A stretch of DNA of 7,339 nucleotides from Rhodoluna sp. (lineage in GTDB: Bacteria > Actinomycetota > Actinomycetes > Actinomycetales > Microbacteriaceae): assembly GCA_026393335.1 (NCBI GenBank), contig JAPLAJ010000114.1:1-7339 (forward strand). The letters are read 5' to 3'. The number at the start of each line of letters is the position of its first letter. Position 1 is the stretch's first letter. This document shows positions 1 through 6,670 of the stretch, in pieces. The notes under the pieces were generated by a model. It had not been told where the DNA came from, searched no databases, and saw nothing but the letters and a program-made list of their open reading frames with translations. The position numbers and the translations under genes were made by a program.

Positions 1-861
1 AACAGAACCAAGCATTACCGCATCTGCTCCACAAGCAATGGCCTTAACGATATCTCCTGAAGTTCCAAGCCCACCATCAGCGATCACGTGCACATAACGG
101 CCACCTGATTCATCCATGTAGTCCCTTCTTGCTCCTGAAACATCGGCAACAGCAGTTGCCATCGGTGCGTGAATACCAAGAACCTTACGAGTAGTAGAGG
201 CAGCTCCACCACCGAAACCAACTAGGACACCGGCAGCACCAGTTCTCATTAGGTGAAGTGCAGCAGTATATGTTGCAGCACCACCAACAATTACTGGAAC
301 ATCTAGTTCATAAATAAATTCTTTTAGATTCAAAGCCTCTTGAGTCTTAGAAACGTGCTCTGCAGAAACTGTTGTTCCTCTAATTACAAAAAGATCTACA
401 CCTGCTGAGATAACAGCCTTGGCATATTCTTTTGTCTTTTGTGGAGACAATGCTCCAGCAACTGTCACACCGGATGCACGGATATAAGCAAGTCTTTCTT
501 TGATAAGTTCAGGCTTGATTGGTTCTGCATACATCTTCTGCATTGCAACTGTTGCCTCTGCTGGAGAAAGCTTTGCGATCTCTGCTAACTGCTTAGCAGG
601 GTCTGCATATCGAGTCCATAAACCTTCTAGATCTAGAACACCTAAACCGCCTAGCTTGCCAATTGCGATAGCGGTATCAGGAGATACCACTGAGTCCATG
701 GGAGCTGCTAGAACTGGAAGCTGGAAGCTATAGGCATCGATGTTCCATGCTGTTGAAATATCTCTTGGATCACGAGTTCTTCTTGAAGGAACTATTGCAA
801 TATCATCAAATGCCCAGCTGCGGTTACCGCGCTTACCGCGACCAATTTCCATTTCGCTCAA
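1..861 (-). CDS. guaB3: GuaB3 family IMP dehydrogenase-related protein (partial, C-terminus outside window)
   Basis: This is the N-terminal 287 residues of a TIM-barrel protein of the IMP dehydrogenase/GMP reductase superfamily, GuaB3 subfamily. It opens with the family hallmark EIGRGKRG (residues 5-12), followed by FDDIAIVPSRRTR (18-30), APMDSVVSP (53-61), GGLGVLD (71-77) and IADGGLGTSGD (260-270). There are no CBS domains: the barrel runs straight through where GuaB carries its CBS pair. The loop matching GuaB's catalytic GSICTTR reads GGGAASTTR (217-225), so the catalytic Cys is absent. I recall similar Cys-less loops in other actinobacterial GuaB3 proteins. The start is chosen as TTG at 861 because AGGAG lies 6 bases upstream and the resulting MSEMEIGRGK matches the usual family N-terminus; the ATG at 852 is 15 bases from that site. 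It begins 9 bases after the guaB stop, so it is almost certainly co-transcribed. The exact reaction is uncertain; it may be a purine nucleotide oxidoreductase or a regulatory paralogue. Confidence 0.93.
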   Translation of the reverse strand, partial: MSEMEIGRGKRGNRSWAFDDIAIVPSRRTRDPRDISTAWNIDAYSFQLPVLAAPMDSVVSPDTAIAIGKLGGLGVLDLEGLWTRYADPAKQLAEIAKLSPAEATVAMQKMYAEPIKPELIKERLAYIRASGVTVAGALSPQKTKEYAKAVISAGVDLFVIRGTTVSAEHVSKTQEALNLKEFIYELDVPVIVGGAATYTAALHLMRTGAAGVLVGFGGGAASTTRKVLGIHAPMATAVADVSGARRDYMDESGGRYVHVIADGGLGTSGDIVKAIACGADAVMLGSV

Positions 862-867
862 CTATTT

Positions 868-872
868 CTCCT
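868..872 (-). promoter_or_regulatory. Shine-Dalgarno AGGAG that sets the guaB3 TTG start
   Basis: AGGAG on the minus strand overlaps the guaB stop codon (the TAG shares its last two bases with the start of the site) and lies 6 bases before the TTG at 861. The spacing favours TTG over the in-frame ATG three codons later. The overlap suggests that ribosomes ending guaB reinitiate on guaB3. Confidence 0.7.
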
Positions 873-2376
873 AGCGGTTGTTGTAATTCGGGGCTTCGAC
901 AGTCATTTGAATATCGTGTGGGTGGCTCTCCTTGAGACCGGCTGGAGTAATTCTTACAAACTTACCCTTAGCCTGAAGTTCGTCAATGGTGGCTGCTCCT
1001 ACATAACCCATGGCTGCTCGAAGACCACCGATTAACTGGTGAGCAACTGTGCCAACTGTGCCACGGTAAGGAACTCTTCCTTCAATACCTTCAGGAACTA
1101 GCTTGTCTTCTCTTAGAACATCGTCCTGGAAGTAACGGTCTTTAGAGTAGCTCTTAGCTTCGCCACGAGACTGCATAGCGCCAAGAGATCCCATACCTCT
1201 ATAGGTCTTGAACTGCTTGCCACCAACGAAGGTGATATCTCCTGGGGCCTCATCGGTACCTGCTAGAAGAGACCCAATCATTACTGCGTTTGCACCAGCA
1301 ACCAGAGCCTTAGGAATATCTCCTGAGAACTGCAATCCACCATCAGCGATAACTGGAACTCCAGCGCTCTTACAAGCAAGGCTTGCTTCATAAACAGCAG
1401 TGATCTGAGGAACACCAACACCTGCGATAACACGAGTTGTACAAATAGAACCAGGTCCTACCCCAACCTTCACACCATCAGCACCAGCAGCAACTAGAGC
1501 TGCTGCACCTTCACGAGTTGCAACGTTTCCACCAATAACATCTACATGCTTAGCAACTGGTTCTGCTTTTAGTTTGGCAACCATATCCAATACAGCGGTG
1601 TTGTGTCCGTGCGCGGTATCAACAATAAGAATGTCAACGCCAGCATCAACCAGAGCCATAGCTCTTTCCCAACCTTGATCGCCAACACCAACAGCAGCTG
1701 CTACTAGCAAACGACCTTTAGAGTCCTTGCTGGCAAGCGGATACTTTTCGCTCTTATCAAAATCTTTGATTGTGATTAGACCTTTTAGTTTTCCACTTGG
1801 ATCAACTAGTGGAAGTTTTTCAATTCTGTGCTGAGCAAAGATAGCAATGGCAGTCTCAGGTGAAACTCCAACTGGAGCTGTAACCAAAGGCATTGGAGTC
1901 ATTACATCTTTTACAAGTGTTGTGGTCTTTTGAACTTCATTCACAAAACGCATATCCCTGTTGGTAACAATTCCAACCAGAGTGCCATCTTCATCGATAA
2001 CTGGAAGACCTGAAACTCGATAAGTTGCACACACAGAATCAACTTCCTGCAAAGTTGCTAGCTGATGTGTAGTAACCGGATGAGTAATCATTCCAGCTTC
2101 TGATCTTTTTACTAGATCAACCTGAGTTGCCTGCTGGTCAATTGAAAGGTTCCTGTGTAGAACACCCAATCCACCTTGGCGAGCTATAGCAATAGCTAGG
2201 CGAGCCTCGGTAACTGTGTCCATGGCTGAAGAAAGAAGGGGGATGTTGATTGACAGTCGCTTGGTTACCTGAGTCTTGGTAGAGACCTGGCTTGGGACAA
2301 CATCGGACTGGCCAGGCAGAAGCAATACGTCGTCATAAGTTAGCCCAGTAAAGCCAAAAGGGTCATTTTGAGTCAT
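871..2376 (-). CDS. guaB: IMP dehydrogenase
   Basis: Cytosolic inosine-5'-monophosphate dehydrogenase, which oxidises IMP to XMP with NAD+, the rate-limiting step of GMP synthesis; the family acts as tetramers or octamers. Numbered from the ATG at 2376 (501 aa, a typical bacterial length), the N-terminal half-barrel has YDDVLLLPG and SSAMDTVTEARLA. Two CBS domains follow (about 96-140 and 158-206), a nucleotide-binding regulatory module. Then come IVDTAHGH (Asp253), the catalytic loop GPGSICTTR with Cys312, IADGGLQFSGD, the phosphate-binding YRGMGSLGAM, and the Arg-Tyr pair in DRYFQ (414-415) that activates water. All catalytic residues are present. A TTG two codons upstream (2382) is in frame, but AGG lies directly against it and 6 bases before the ATG, so the ATG is preferred. 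It is followed by guaB3 after 9 bases and preceded by an orphan binding-protein gene 63 bases away. Confidence 0.97.
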   Translation of the reverse strand: MTQNDPFGFTGLTYDDVLLLPGQSDVVPSQVSTKTQVTKRLSINIPLLSSAMDTVTEARLAIAIARQGGLGVLHRNLSIDQQATQVDLVKRSEAGMITHPVTTHQLATLQEVDSVCATYRVSGLPVIDEDGTLVGIVTNRDMRFVNEVQKTTTLVKDVMTPMPLVTAPVGVSPETAIAIFAQHRIEKLPLVDPSGKLKGLITIKDFDKSEKYPLASKDSKGRLLVAAAVGVGDQGWERAMALVDAGVDILIVDTAHGHNTAVLDMVAKLKAEPVAKHVDVIGGNVATREGAAALVAAGADGVKVGVGPGSICTTRVIAGVGVPQITAVYEASLACKSAGVPVIADGGLQFSGDIPKALVAGANAVMIGSLLAGTDEAPGDITFVGGKQFKTYRGMGSLGAMQSRGEAKSYSKDRYFQDDVLREDKLVPEGIEGRVPYRGTVGTVAHQLIGGLRAAMGYVGAATIDELQAKGKFVRITPAGLKESHPHDIQMTVEAPNYNNR

Positions 2377-2406
2377 TTTCAACCTGTCAGGAGTTTAGAT
2401 TAGCCA

Positions 2407-2412
2407 ATTCTA
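2407..2412 (-). promoter_or_regulatory. Possible -10 hexamer for guaB
   Basis: TAGAAT on the minus strand, 30 bases before the guaB ATG, fits the actinobacterial TANNNT -10 pattern. No good -35 lies at 16-18 bases: TTGACC is present, but 25 bases away. No strong terminator separates guaB from the binding-protein gene upstream, so guaB may also be reached by readthrough. Tentative. Confidence 0.25.
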
Positions 2413-2439
2413 CCCTGACTAGTTGGCCCTTGTTTAGGG

Positions 2440-3558
2440 TCAATTTGGGCTGAAGACCGAGCTCTGCGTGAAGGTGCCGGAACTGCCGTATCTGAAGACC
2501 GAATACTGGCTCTGATCCGTAAAACCCTGCTTATTAAAGACCTTTAGCCCACCACTTAGGGCCTTTGAAATAGCAGTTCTAATCTCTTCAGGCTCTCCTG
2601 TTTTGGCCTTGATTCGGGCTTCAACGGCTATTTTGAGCGCATCATAAGTTCTTTGACCCAGGGCTAAAACAGCCGTTCCTCTGGGTCCAACTACAGTTTG
2701 ATTACCCAACAACTTAGCCAGATCAGCTTTGAACCTAGGTTCGATATCAGTTTGTGGGCTGATAGCCACTGCTCCCTTGAGAGCCTTAGCCCAAGGGTAG
2801 CTTGAGTAGTCGCCCAGGTTACTTGGCACCATATAAACCTGCGGCACCTCACTCACCCAGTCTTCAAGCGAACTAAAGAAGGCAAGCGATTCTTCCATGG
2901 ATAGTAGAACTAGAGCATCCGGCTTGGTCTTGGCTATCGCCTTTATATCTTTGATATTCAAAGTTTGAACACGATGACCTCTAATAGCTAAACCGAACGC
3001 CAGCGATTTCATCTGATCTCTGCTTGATTCCAAGGAGCTAGAAACAATCAAAGTGCTAGCTGGCTTTGACCTAGCAATCATTTCGCTAAGTGCAAAAGAA
3101 TCTTGACTTGGGCTAGTTGCCAATCTAAACAACCAAGGCTTTGTGTTTTTGGCACCTAGCTCATCTTCAAGTGATGAAGGTGCAATCATGGGCAAAGGAT
3201 TCTTTATGGTGCTTTCAACAAGCGCTCTTGCCGAATCAGATTCAATTGGCGCAAGAATCACTTCTGTTCGTAACGCTTTTAGTTTGGCGAAGGCTCTGGA
3301 ATAGTCACTCTCAGAGTCGCCAATATCAATAAAGCTCAGTTCAACTTTTACCTGACTCTTCTCTTCAACTAAATCATTAACAGCTAACTTGGCAGCTGCC
3401 CGTTGAATAGAACCAGCAAACCCAAGTTCGCCACTATCACTTACCAACACACCAACTCGAAGGCCAGGTGCTAATGGTTTCGCGTTTCCCATGGAAACTA
3501 AATACAAACCACCAACACCGATAAGTGTGGCAAGGGCAATGTTTCTAAGTTTTCTCAT
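2440..3558 (-). CDS. Orphan type-1-fold substrate-binding protein (Peripla_BP_6 / LivJ-like)
   Basis: A 372-residue exported protein resembling the branched-chain amino acid/amide (Leu/Ile/Val) binding-protein family. The N-terminus MRKLRN plus a hydrophobic stretch (residues 7-22) is a signal peptide, with a plausible signal peptidase I site after GNA (24-26). There is no lipobox Cys. The mature part begins RVGVLVSDSGELGFAGS (34-50), the usual first beta strand and substrate loop of this fold, followed by AAAKLAVNDL. Later come VILAPIESDSARALV (100-114), LPMIAPSS (122-129), PWLFRLATSPSQD (141-153) and a C-terminal tail like that of LivJ proteins. The start is ATG 3558: the longer TTG-initiated reading from 3603 adds 15 residues ahead of the signal peptide, lacks a ribosome binding site and overlaps promoter-like sequence. 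No permease or ATPase of the matching family lies nearby, so its ligand and partner are unknown. It could serve a transporter encoded elsewhere or act as a sensor. Confidence 0.85.
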   Translation of the reverse strand: MRKLRNIALATLIGVGGLYLVSMGNAKPLAPGLRVGVLVSDSGELGFAGSIQRAAAKLAVNDLVEEKSQVKVELSFIDIGDSESDYSRAFAKLKALRTEVILAPIESDSARALVESTIKNPLPMIAPSSLEDELGAKNTKPWLFRLATSPSQDSFALSEMIARSKPASTLIVSSSLESSRDQMKSLAFGLAIRGHRVQTLNIKDIKAIAKTKPDALVLLSMEESLAFFSSLEDWVSEVPQVYMVPSNLGDYSSYPWAKALKGAVAISPQTDIEPRFKADLAKLLGNQTVVGPRGTAVLALGQRTYDALKIAVEARIKAKTGEPEEIRTAISKALSGGLKVFNKQGFTDQSQYSVFRYGSSGTFTQSSVFSPN

Positions 3559-3564
3559 CTCAAG

Positions 3565-3570
3565 AGAATA
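3565..3570 (-). promoter_or_regulatory. Candidate -10 for a leaderless transcript of the orphan binding-protein gene
   Basis: TATTCT on the minus strand lies exactly 6 bases before the ATG at 3558, so transcription would begin at or next to the start codon. Leaderless mRNAs are common in actinobacteria, and there is no convincing Shine-Dalgarno in front of this ATG. No recognisable -35 lies at 17 bases. It competes with the promoter proposed at 3575-3603. Confidence 0.4.
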
Positions 3571-3574
3571 AAGA

Positions 3575-3603
3575 AATATGCAAACAAAGTTTTTAGTTTT
3601 CAA
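3575..3603 (-). promoter_or_regulatory. Alternative promoter TTGAAA-N17-CATATT ahead of the orphan binding-protein gene
   Basis: On the minus strand TTGAAA (3603-3598) matches the -35 consensus at 5 of 6 positions. A 17-base spacer follows, then CATATT (3580-3575), a moderate -10 match. It sits just after the ABC operon terminator and within the 45 bases ahead of ATG 3558, supporting the view that a new transcription unit starts here. Confidence 0.4.
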
Positions 3604-3614
3604 CAGTTAAATAG

Positions 3615-3645
3615 AAACGGGCCGGCTAAATTAGCCGACCCGTTT
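3615..3645 (-). terminator. Rho-independent terminator of the amino acid ABC operon
   Basis: A 14-base inverted repeat with a 3-base loop: the minus-strand arms AAACGGGTCGGCTA and TAGCCGGCCCGTTT pair fully if one G-T is allowed. The minus strand continues TTTCTATTT, a U-rich tail. It begins 13 bases after the stop codon of the lipoprotein gene and separates the ABC operon from the binding-protein/guaB unit. Confidence 0.88.
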
Positions 3646-3658
3646 GTATTAGAACTAT

Positions 3659-4558
3659 TTACTCCTTGGTGCCATTGATGCTCGCGCTTACAACAGCGTT
3701 AGCAGACATGTTCCACTTAGCCATAAGAGCTGCATACTGTCCGTCATCAATTAGTGACTGAAGAGCTGCTTGGATTGCATCGCGAAGTTCGGTGTCCTTC
3801 TTCAAGATGGCAATACCAACAAAGCCAGCGTCATAACCGTTAGGAGCGTCTGGGTCGTTGACTACGTCGAAGTATTCACCGTCACCAGCCTTAGCTGCAG
3901 CACCCTGAGCTACGAATGAGTCCATCATTACTGCATCGCCCTGGCCAGCACGAAGTGCATTCTGCATGCTTGGAGCATCAGGTAGCTGAGTTAGAGTGAT
4001 CTCTTTCTTGCCTGAAACCTTACAGCTTTCGGACATTGTGCCGATTAGGTCAATCTGAATTGTTCCGTTTTGAACGATTACAGTCTTGCCACAAAGGCTC
4101 ATTGGGTTTGTGATGTTCTCAGGGTTACCCTTAGCAACAATCATCTGTGATCCACCAATGTTGTAGTCAACAAAGTCAACCTTTGCCTGACGCTCAACAG
4201 TGTCGCTCATAGAGCTGATGATGATGTCGTTAGTACCTGATTCAAGGGAGGCAATGATGGTATCGAATACAGCATCATTTACACGGATTTTGGTACCTAG
4301 CTTCTCACCGATTAGGTTGATTAGTTCAATATCAACACCAGTTAGAACGCCGTCCTCATCGATGTACTCGAATGGCTCGTAAGGAATGTCGCTGGCGACA
4401 TCGATACCATTGTCAAGATATTCAGCTGGCAGAAGTTCCTGAGCTGCTTTGTCAACCTTTGACTGGTCAACACCGTTGTTTGGTCCGCTTGCGCAACCAG
4501 CTAGCACCAGAAGGCTGGCGGTAATTACTGCTACGAAACCTAGTTTCTTTATAGCCAT
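3659..4558 (-). CDS. Polar amino acid ABC transporter substrate-binding lipoprotein
   Basis: A 299-residue family 3 (SBP_bac_3) solute-binding protein that captures an amino acid outside the cell and delivers it to the permease encoded upstream. Residues 1-21 form a lipoprotein signal peptide with lipobox LAGC, so Cys22 should be lipidated, anchoring the protein to the membrane. Residues 53-143 hold the first lobe, with YEPFEYIDEDGVLTGVDIEL, FDTIIASLESGTNDIII and SSMSDTVERQAKVDF; Arg123 is the expected ligand alpha-carboxylate contact. The second lobe has GKTVIVQNGT (157-166). Cys156 and Cys179 are the only cysteines of the mature chain besides Cys22 and could form a disulphide. It is the last gene of the operon, 41 bases after the ATPase stop, and a strong terminator follows. 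The ligand cannot be fixed from sequence; a polar or charged amino acid is likely. Confidence 0.95.
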   Translation of the reverse strand: MAIKKLGFVAVITASLLVLAGCASGPNNGVDQSKVDKAAQELLPAEYLDNGIDVASDIPYEPFEYIDEDGVLTGVDIELINLIGEKLGTKIRVNDAVFDTIIASLESGTNDIIISSMSDTVERQAKVDFVDYNIGGSQMIVAKGNPENITNPMSLCGKTVIVQNGTIQIDLIGTMSESCKVSGKKEITLTQLPDAPSMQNALRAGQGDAVMMDSFVAQGAAAKAGDGEYFDVVNDPDAPNGYDAGFVGIAILKKDTELRDAIQAALQSLIDDGQYAALMAKWNMSANAVVSASINGTKE

Positions 4559-4564
4559 TTTTCT

Positions 4565-4573
4565 CTACTTTCT
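4565..4573 (-). promoter_or_regulatory. Ribosome binding site of the binding lipoprotein gene
   Basis: AGAAAGTAG on the minus strand matches the extended Shine-Dalgarno AGAAAGGAG at 8 of 9 bases. It lies 6 bases before ATG 4558, supporting that start and strong translation of the binding protein. Confidence 0.55.
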
Positions 4574-4599
4574 TATGTTTGGTTTTACTTGGGATAACT

Positions 4600-5364
4600 C
4601 TAGAGGACTTTATTCAGGAATGCTTTGGTTCTTGCTTCCTGCGGGTTGTCCAGTACTTGCTTGGGTGTTCCAACTTCAACTATCTGACCTTTATCAATAA
4701 AGACCACCCGGTCAGCTACTTCCTTGGCAAAGCCCATCTCATGGGTAACCACAATCATGGTCATCCCTGCCTTAGCCAAGTTCTTCATCACATCCAGCAC
4801 ATCGCCAACTAGTTCTGGGTCAAGTGCTGAGGTTGGCTCATCAAAGAGCATCAATTTTGGTTTCATAGCCAGAGCCCTGGCAATGGCAACTCTCTGCTGT
4901 TGCCCGCCAGATAACTGGGAAGGATAGTGATCGCCTTTATCAGCTAGTCCTACCTGCTCTAACAATTGCAAACCTAGAGCCTTCGCATCGTCGGCATTCA
5001 TACCCGCTACTCCCATCGGAGCTTCAATGATGTTCTGCAAAGCAGTTAGGTGTGGGAAGAGGTTAAATCTTTGGAATACCATGCCTATGCCTTGACGAGC
5101 CTTAGCGATGTCTTTGGACTTCATTTCATAAAGAACATTGCCTACCTGGCGATAACCCATAAGTTCCCCGTTGACATAGATACGTCCACCATTGATTGAT
5201 TCCAAGTGGTTTAGACATCTTAGGAAAGTTGATTTGCCAGATCCTGAGGGTCCGATAATGCAGAGCACTTCCCCCTGTTCCACTTTTAAAGTGATACCGC
5301 TAAGCACCTCAACTGAACCGTAGCTCTTTCGAACACTTCTCGCATCAACCATTACTTCACTCAT
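4600..5364 (-). CDS. Polar amino acid ABC transporter ATP-binding protein (GlnQ/HisP type)
   Basis: The 254-residue cytoplasmic ATPase that powers the importer encoded by its neighbours. All nucleotide-binding motifs are intact: A-loop Tyr15, Walker A GPSGSGKST (38-46), Q-loop Gln98 in VFQRFNLFPH, signature LSGGQQQR (151-158), Walker B LMLFDE (171-176), D-loop SALD (179-182) and switch His208 in VTHEMGFAKEVADRV. The length and the FNLFPHLTALQNI region are those of the polar amino acid import (PAAT) subfamily. The ATG at 5364 overlaps the permease stop codon in an ATGA arrangement, with GGTGGG upstream, so the two are translationally coupled. An ATG four codons later is a less likely start. 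Confidence 0.97.
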   Translation of the reverse strand: MSEVMVDARSVRKSYGSVEVLSGITLKVEQGEVLCIIGPSGSGKSTFLRCLNHLESINGGRIYVNGELMGYRQVGNVLYEMKSKDIAKARQGIGMVFQRFNLFPHLTALQNIIEAPMGVAGMNADDAKALGLQLLEQVGLADKGDHYPSQLSGGQQQRVAIARALAMKPKLMLFDEPTSALDPELVGDVLDVMKNLAKAGMTMIVVTHEMGFAKEVADRVVFIDKGQIVEVGTPKQVLDNPQEARTKAFLNKVL

Positions 5365-6275
5365 AAGCGTCTACCCACCTTAAACGCTCTAGGGGCTGCT
5401 CGACCGCCAACTGTTTCAAAGCCTCGACCATACTTCTTCTCGAGGGCTCTCTGTGGGAAGCCAAGAATTGATGTCATAAGCAAATACCAGAAACCACTTA
5501 CGATTAGCAATTCAATCTGAGCTAGGTTGGCAGATGATATTGTGCTGGCCTGGGTATAGAGTTCGGCAACAGCAATCATCTGAAGCAAAGATGTGTTTTT
5601 CAACATGCCGATGAATTCATTGCCCATGGGCGGAATAATCACACGCATAGCCTGAGGTAGAACAATTCTTCTCATTGTGTATTTACTTGACATACCTAGA
5701 GACTTAGCGGCTTCAGTCTGGCCTTGATCAACAGCCAAGATTCCAGCTCGAACAATTTCAGCCGAGTAAGCAGCTTCATTCAGAGAAAGGGCAATGATAC
5801 CTGCCACGATTGCAGGAATAATATCACTGGTCTCACCCCTTACAAAAACTATGTCGGTGAATGGAACTCCAAGAAACAGTTCAGGGAAAATAATTCCAAG
5901 ATAACCCCAGAACACAATCTGCAAAAGCAACGGTGTTCCTCTAAAGAATTCAATAAAACCAGTTGCCAACCAACGCAACAAAGGGTTAACACTTAGCTTC
6001 ATTATTGCCAACAGCGTTGCTAAGACTGCACCGATAGTCATACAGACAACTGTCACCATGACGGTTACGGCCGCACCTTCTAGAATTCGGTGGTCAAAAA
6101 GGAACTTGAGCACAATCTCGTGCTGAATGGATTTGGCACTAACAACTGAATAAATAAAGTTCAGTAGCAGGGCAGTTGCCAGTGCTCCAGAGATCCACCG
6201 CCAAGGGTGTCTAAGCGGAACTGCTACGACGTCATCGCCGTAATCAATGTCCTGCGCTTTAGGCATGTGGCTCAT
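5361..6275 (-). CDS. Polar amino acid ABC transporter permease (GlnP/HisM type)
   Basis: A 304-residue inner-membrane permease and first gene of the importer operon. A cytoplasmic N-terminal tail (1-25) leads to hydrophobic segments at about 29-47, 67-91, 113-131, 153-170 and 253-273, a layout expected of the family with five membrane spans. Conserved family stretches include EFFRGTPLLLQIVFWG (109-124), LNEAAYSAEIVRAGI (165-179) and the EAA coupling loop EAAKSLG (188-194) with IVLPQA (204-209), which docks on the ATPase. NTSLLQMIAVAEL (227-239) is also typical. Only one permease gene is present, so it likely works as a homodimer. ATG 6275 has a poor ribosome binding site; the ATG at codon 4 is an alternative. 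The acidic N-terminal tail and the basic C-terminal tail extend past the core domain. Confidence 0.95.
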   Translation of the reverse strand: MSHMPKAQDIDYGDDVVAVPLRHPWRWISGALATALLLNFIYSVVSAKSIQHEIVLKFLFDHRILEGAAVTVMVTVVCMTIGAVLATLLAIMKLSVNPLLRWLATGFIEFFRGTPLLLQIVFWGYLGIIFPELFLGVPFTDIVFVRGETSDIIPAIVAGIIALSLNEAAYSAEIVRAGILAVDQGQTEAAKSLGMSSKYTMRRIVLPQAMRVIIPPMGNEFIGMLKNTSLLQMIAVAELYTQASTISSANLAQIELLIVSGFWYLLMTSILGFPQRALEKKYGRGFETVGGRAAPRAFKVGRRL

Positions 6276-6309
6276 CTTTCGTTTAATTGCTATTTCTCTA
6301 AGTTACTCC

Positions 6310-6319
6310 CCTTTAAAGG
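6310..6319. repeat. Perfect 10-base palindrome ahead of the ABC operon
   Basis: CCTTTAAAGG is a perfect palindrome 34 bases before the permease ATG, just beyond the groES terminator stem. It could be an operator for the amino acid transporter, but a 10-base palindrome can occur by chance and I recognise no regulator consensus. A weak -10-like TAACTT (6305-6300, minus) follows it. Confidence 0.3.
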
Positions 6320-6321
6320 CA

Positions 6322-6346
6322 AAACCTCGAGCATAGCTCGAGGTTT
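6322..6346 (-). terminator. Rho-independent terminator of groES
   Basis: Perfect 11-base inverted repeat (AAACCTCGAGC / GCTCGAGGTTT) around a 3-base loop, 22 bases after the groES stop. On the minus strand it is followed by TTTTGCCTTT, a U-rich tail. It makes groES a single-gene transcript and separates it from the ABC operon. Confidence 0.88.
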
Positions 6347-6368
6347 AATCCTTAGTATTTGATAGCGC

Positions 6369-6665
6369 TTAGCGCTCTACTACCGCTAGTACGTCTCTGG
6401 CTGAAAGAACTAGGTATTCCTTACCGTTGTACTTAAGCTCTGTGCCACCGTATTTAGAGAAGATAACTCGGTCGCCGACTGAGATATCCAGTGGGACACG
6501 GTTACCGTTGTCATCTACGCGGCCAGGGCCAACAGCGATAACTTCGGCTTCCTGAGGCTTCTCCTTGGCGGTATCTGGGATTACCAGACCCGAAGCAGTG
6601 ACTTGTTCTGCCTCAACTGGGAGAACGACAATACGATCTTCTAGTGGCTTGATTGAAACCGACAC
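6369..6665 (-). CDS. groES: Co-chaperonin GroES (Hsp10)
   Basis: A 98-residue cytosolic co-chaperonin that forms the heptameric lid of the GroEL folding chamber. The whole sequence matches the family: SIKPLEDRIVV (4-14), the flexible mobile loop with SGLVIPDT (25-32) whose LVI tripeptide contacts GroEL, KEKPQEAEVIAVGPG (35-48), GDRVIFSKYGGTE (64-76) and the C-terminal EYLVLSARDVLAVVER. The start is GTG 6665: GAAGAGG lies 5 bases upstream, and it gives MSVSIKPLEDR, the usual actinobacterial N-terminus and length. A longer frame from 6710 adds 15 residues not found in the family and runs through the ribosome binding site. The gene stands alone under a CIRCE operator and is closed by a terminator; no groEL follows. 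Confidence 0.97.
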   Translation of the reverse strand: MSVSIKPLEDRIVVLPVEAEQVTASGLVIPDTAKEKPQEAEVIAVGPGRVDDNGNRVPLDISVGDRVIFSKYGGTELKYNGKEYLVLSARDVLAVVER

Positions 6666-6670
6666 GTGAA

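Noticed and set aside
500..935. Plus-strand open frames over guaB3 and the guaB/guaB3 junction.
   Set aside because: Antisense to strongly conserved coding sequence, with low-complexity Ser/Arg/Pro-rich translations and no domain signals.
2413..2439. Possible terminator between the orphan binding protein and guaB (CCC...GGG and an ACTAGT palindrome).
   Set aside because: The stems are only 3-4 bases with no U-rich tail; too weak to call.
3559..3603. Longer start (TTG 3603) for the orphan binding protein, adding 15 residues.
   Set aside because: There is no ribosome binding site, the extra residues precede an ordinary signal peptide, and the stretch holds promoter-like sequence.
4449..4927. 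Plus-strand open frames spanning the lipoprotein/ATPase junction, including one with a hydrophobic stretch.
   Set aside because: The hydrophobic run comes from reading the reverse of conserved ABC genes and their spacer; there is no ribosome binding site or family match.
5724..5996. A 90-residue plus-strand open frame inside the permease gene.
   Set aside because: It is antisense to the conserved permease core and has a polar, featureless translation.
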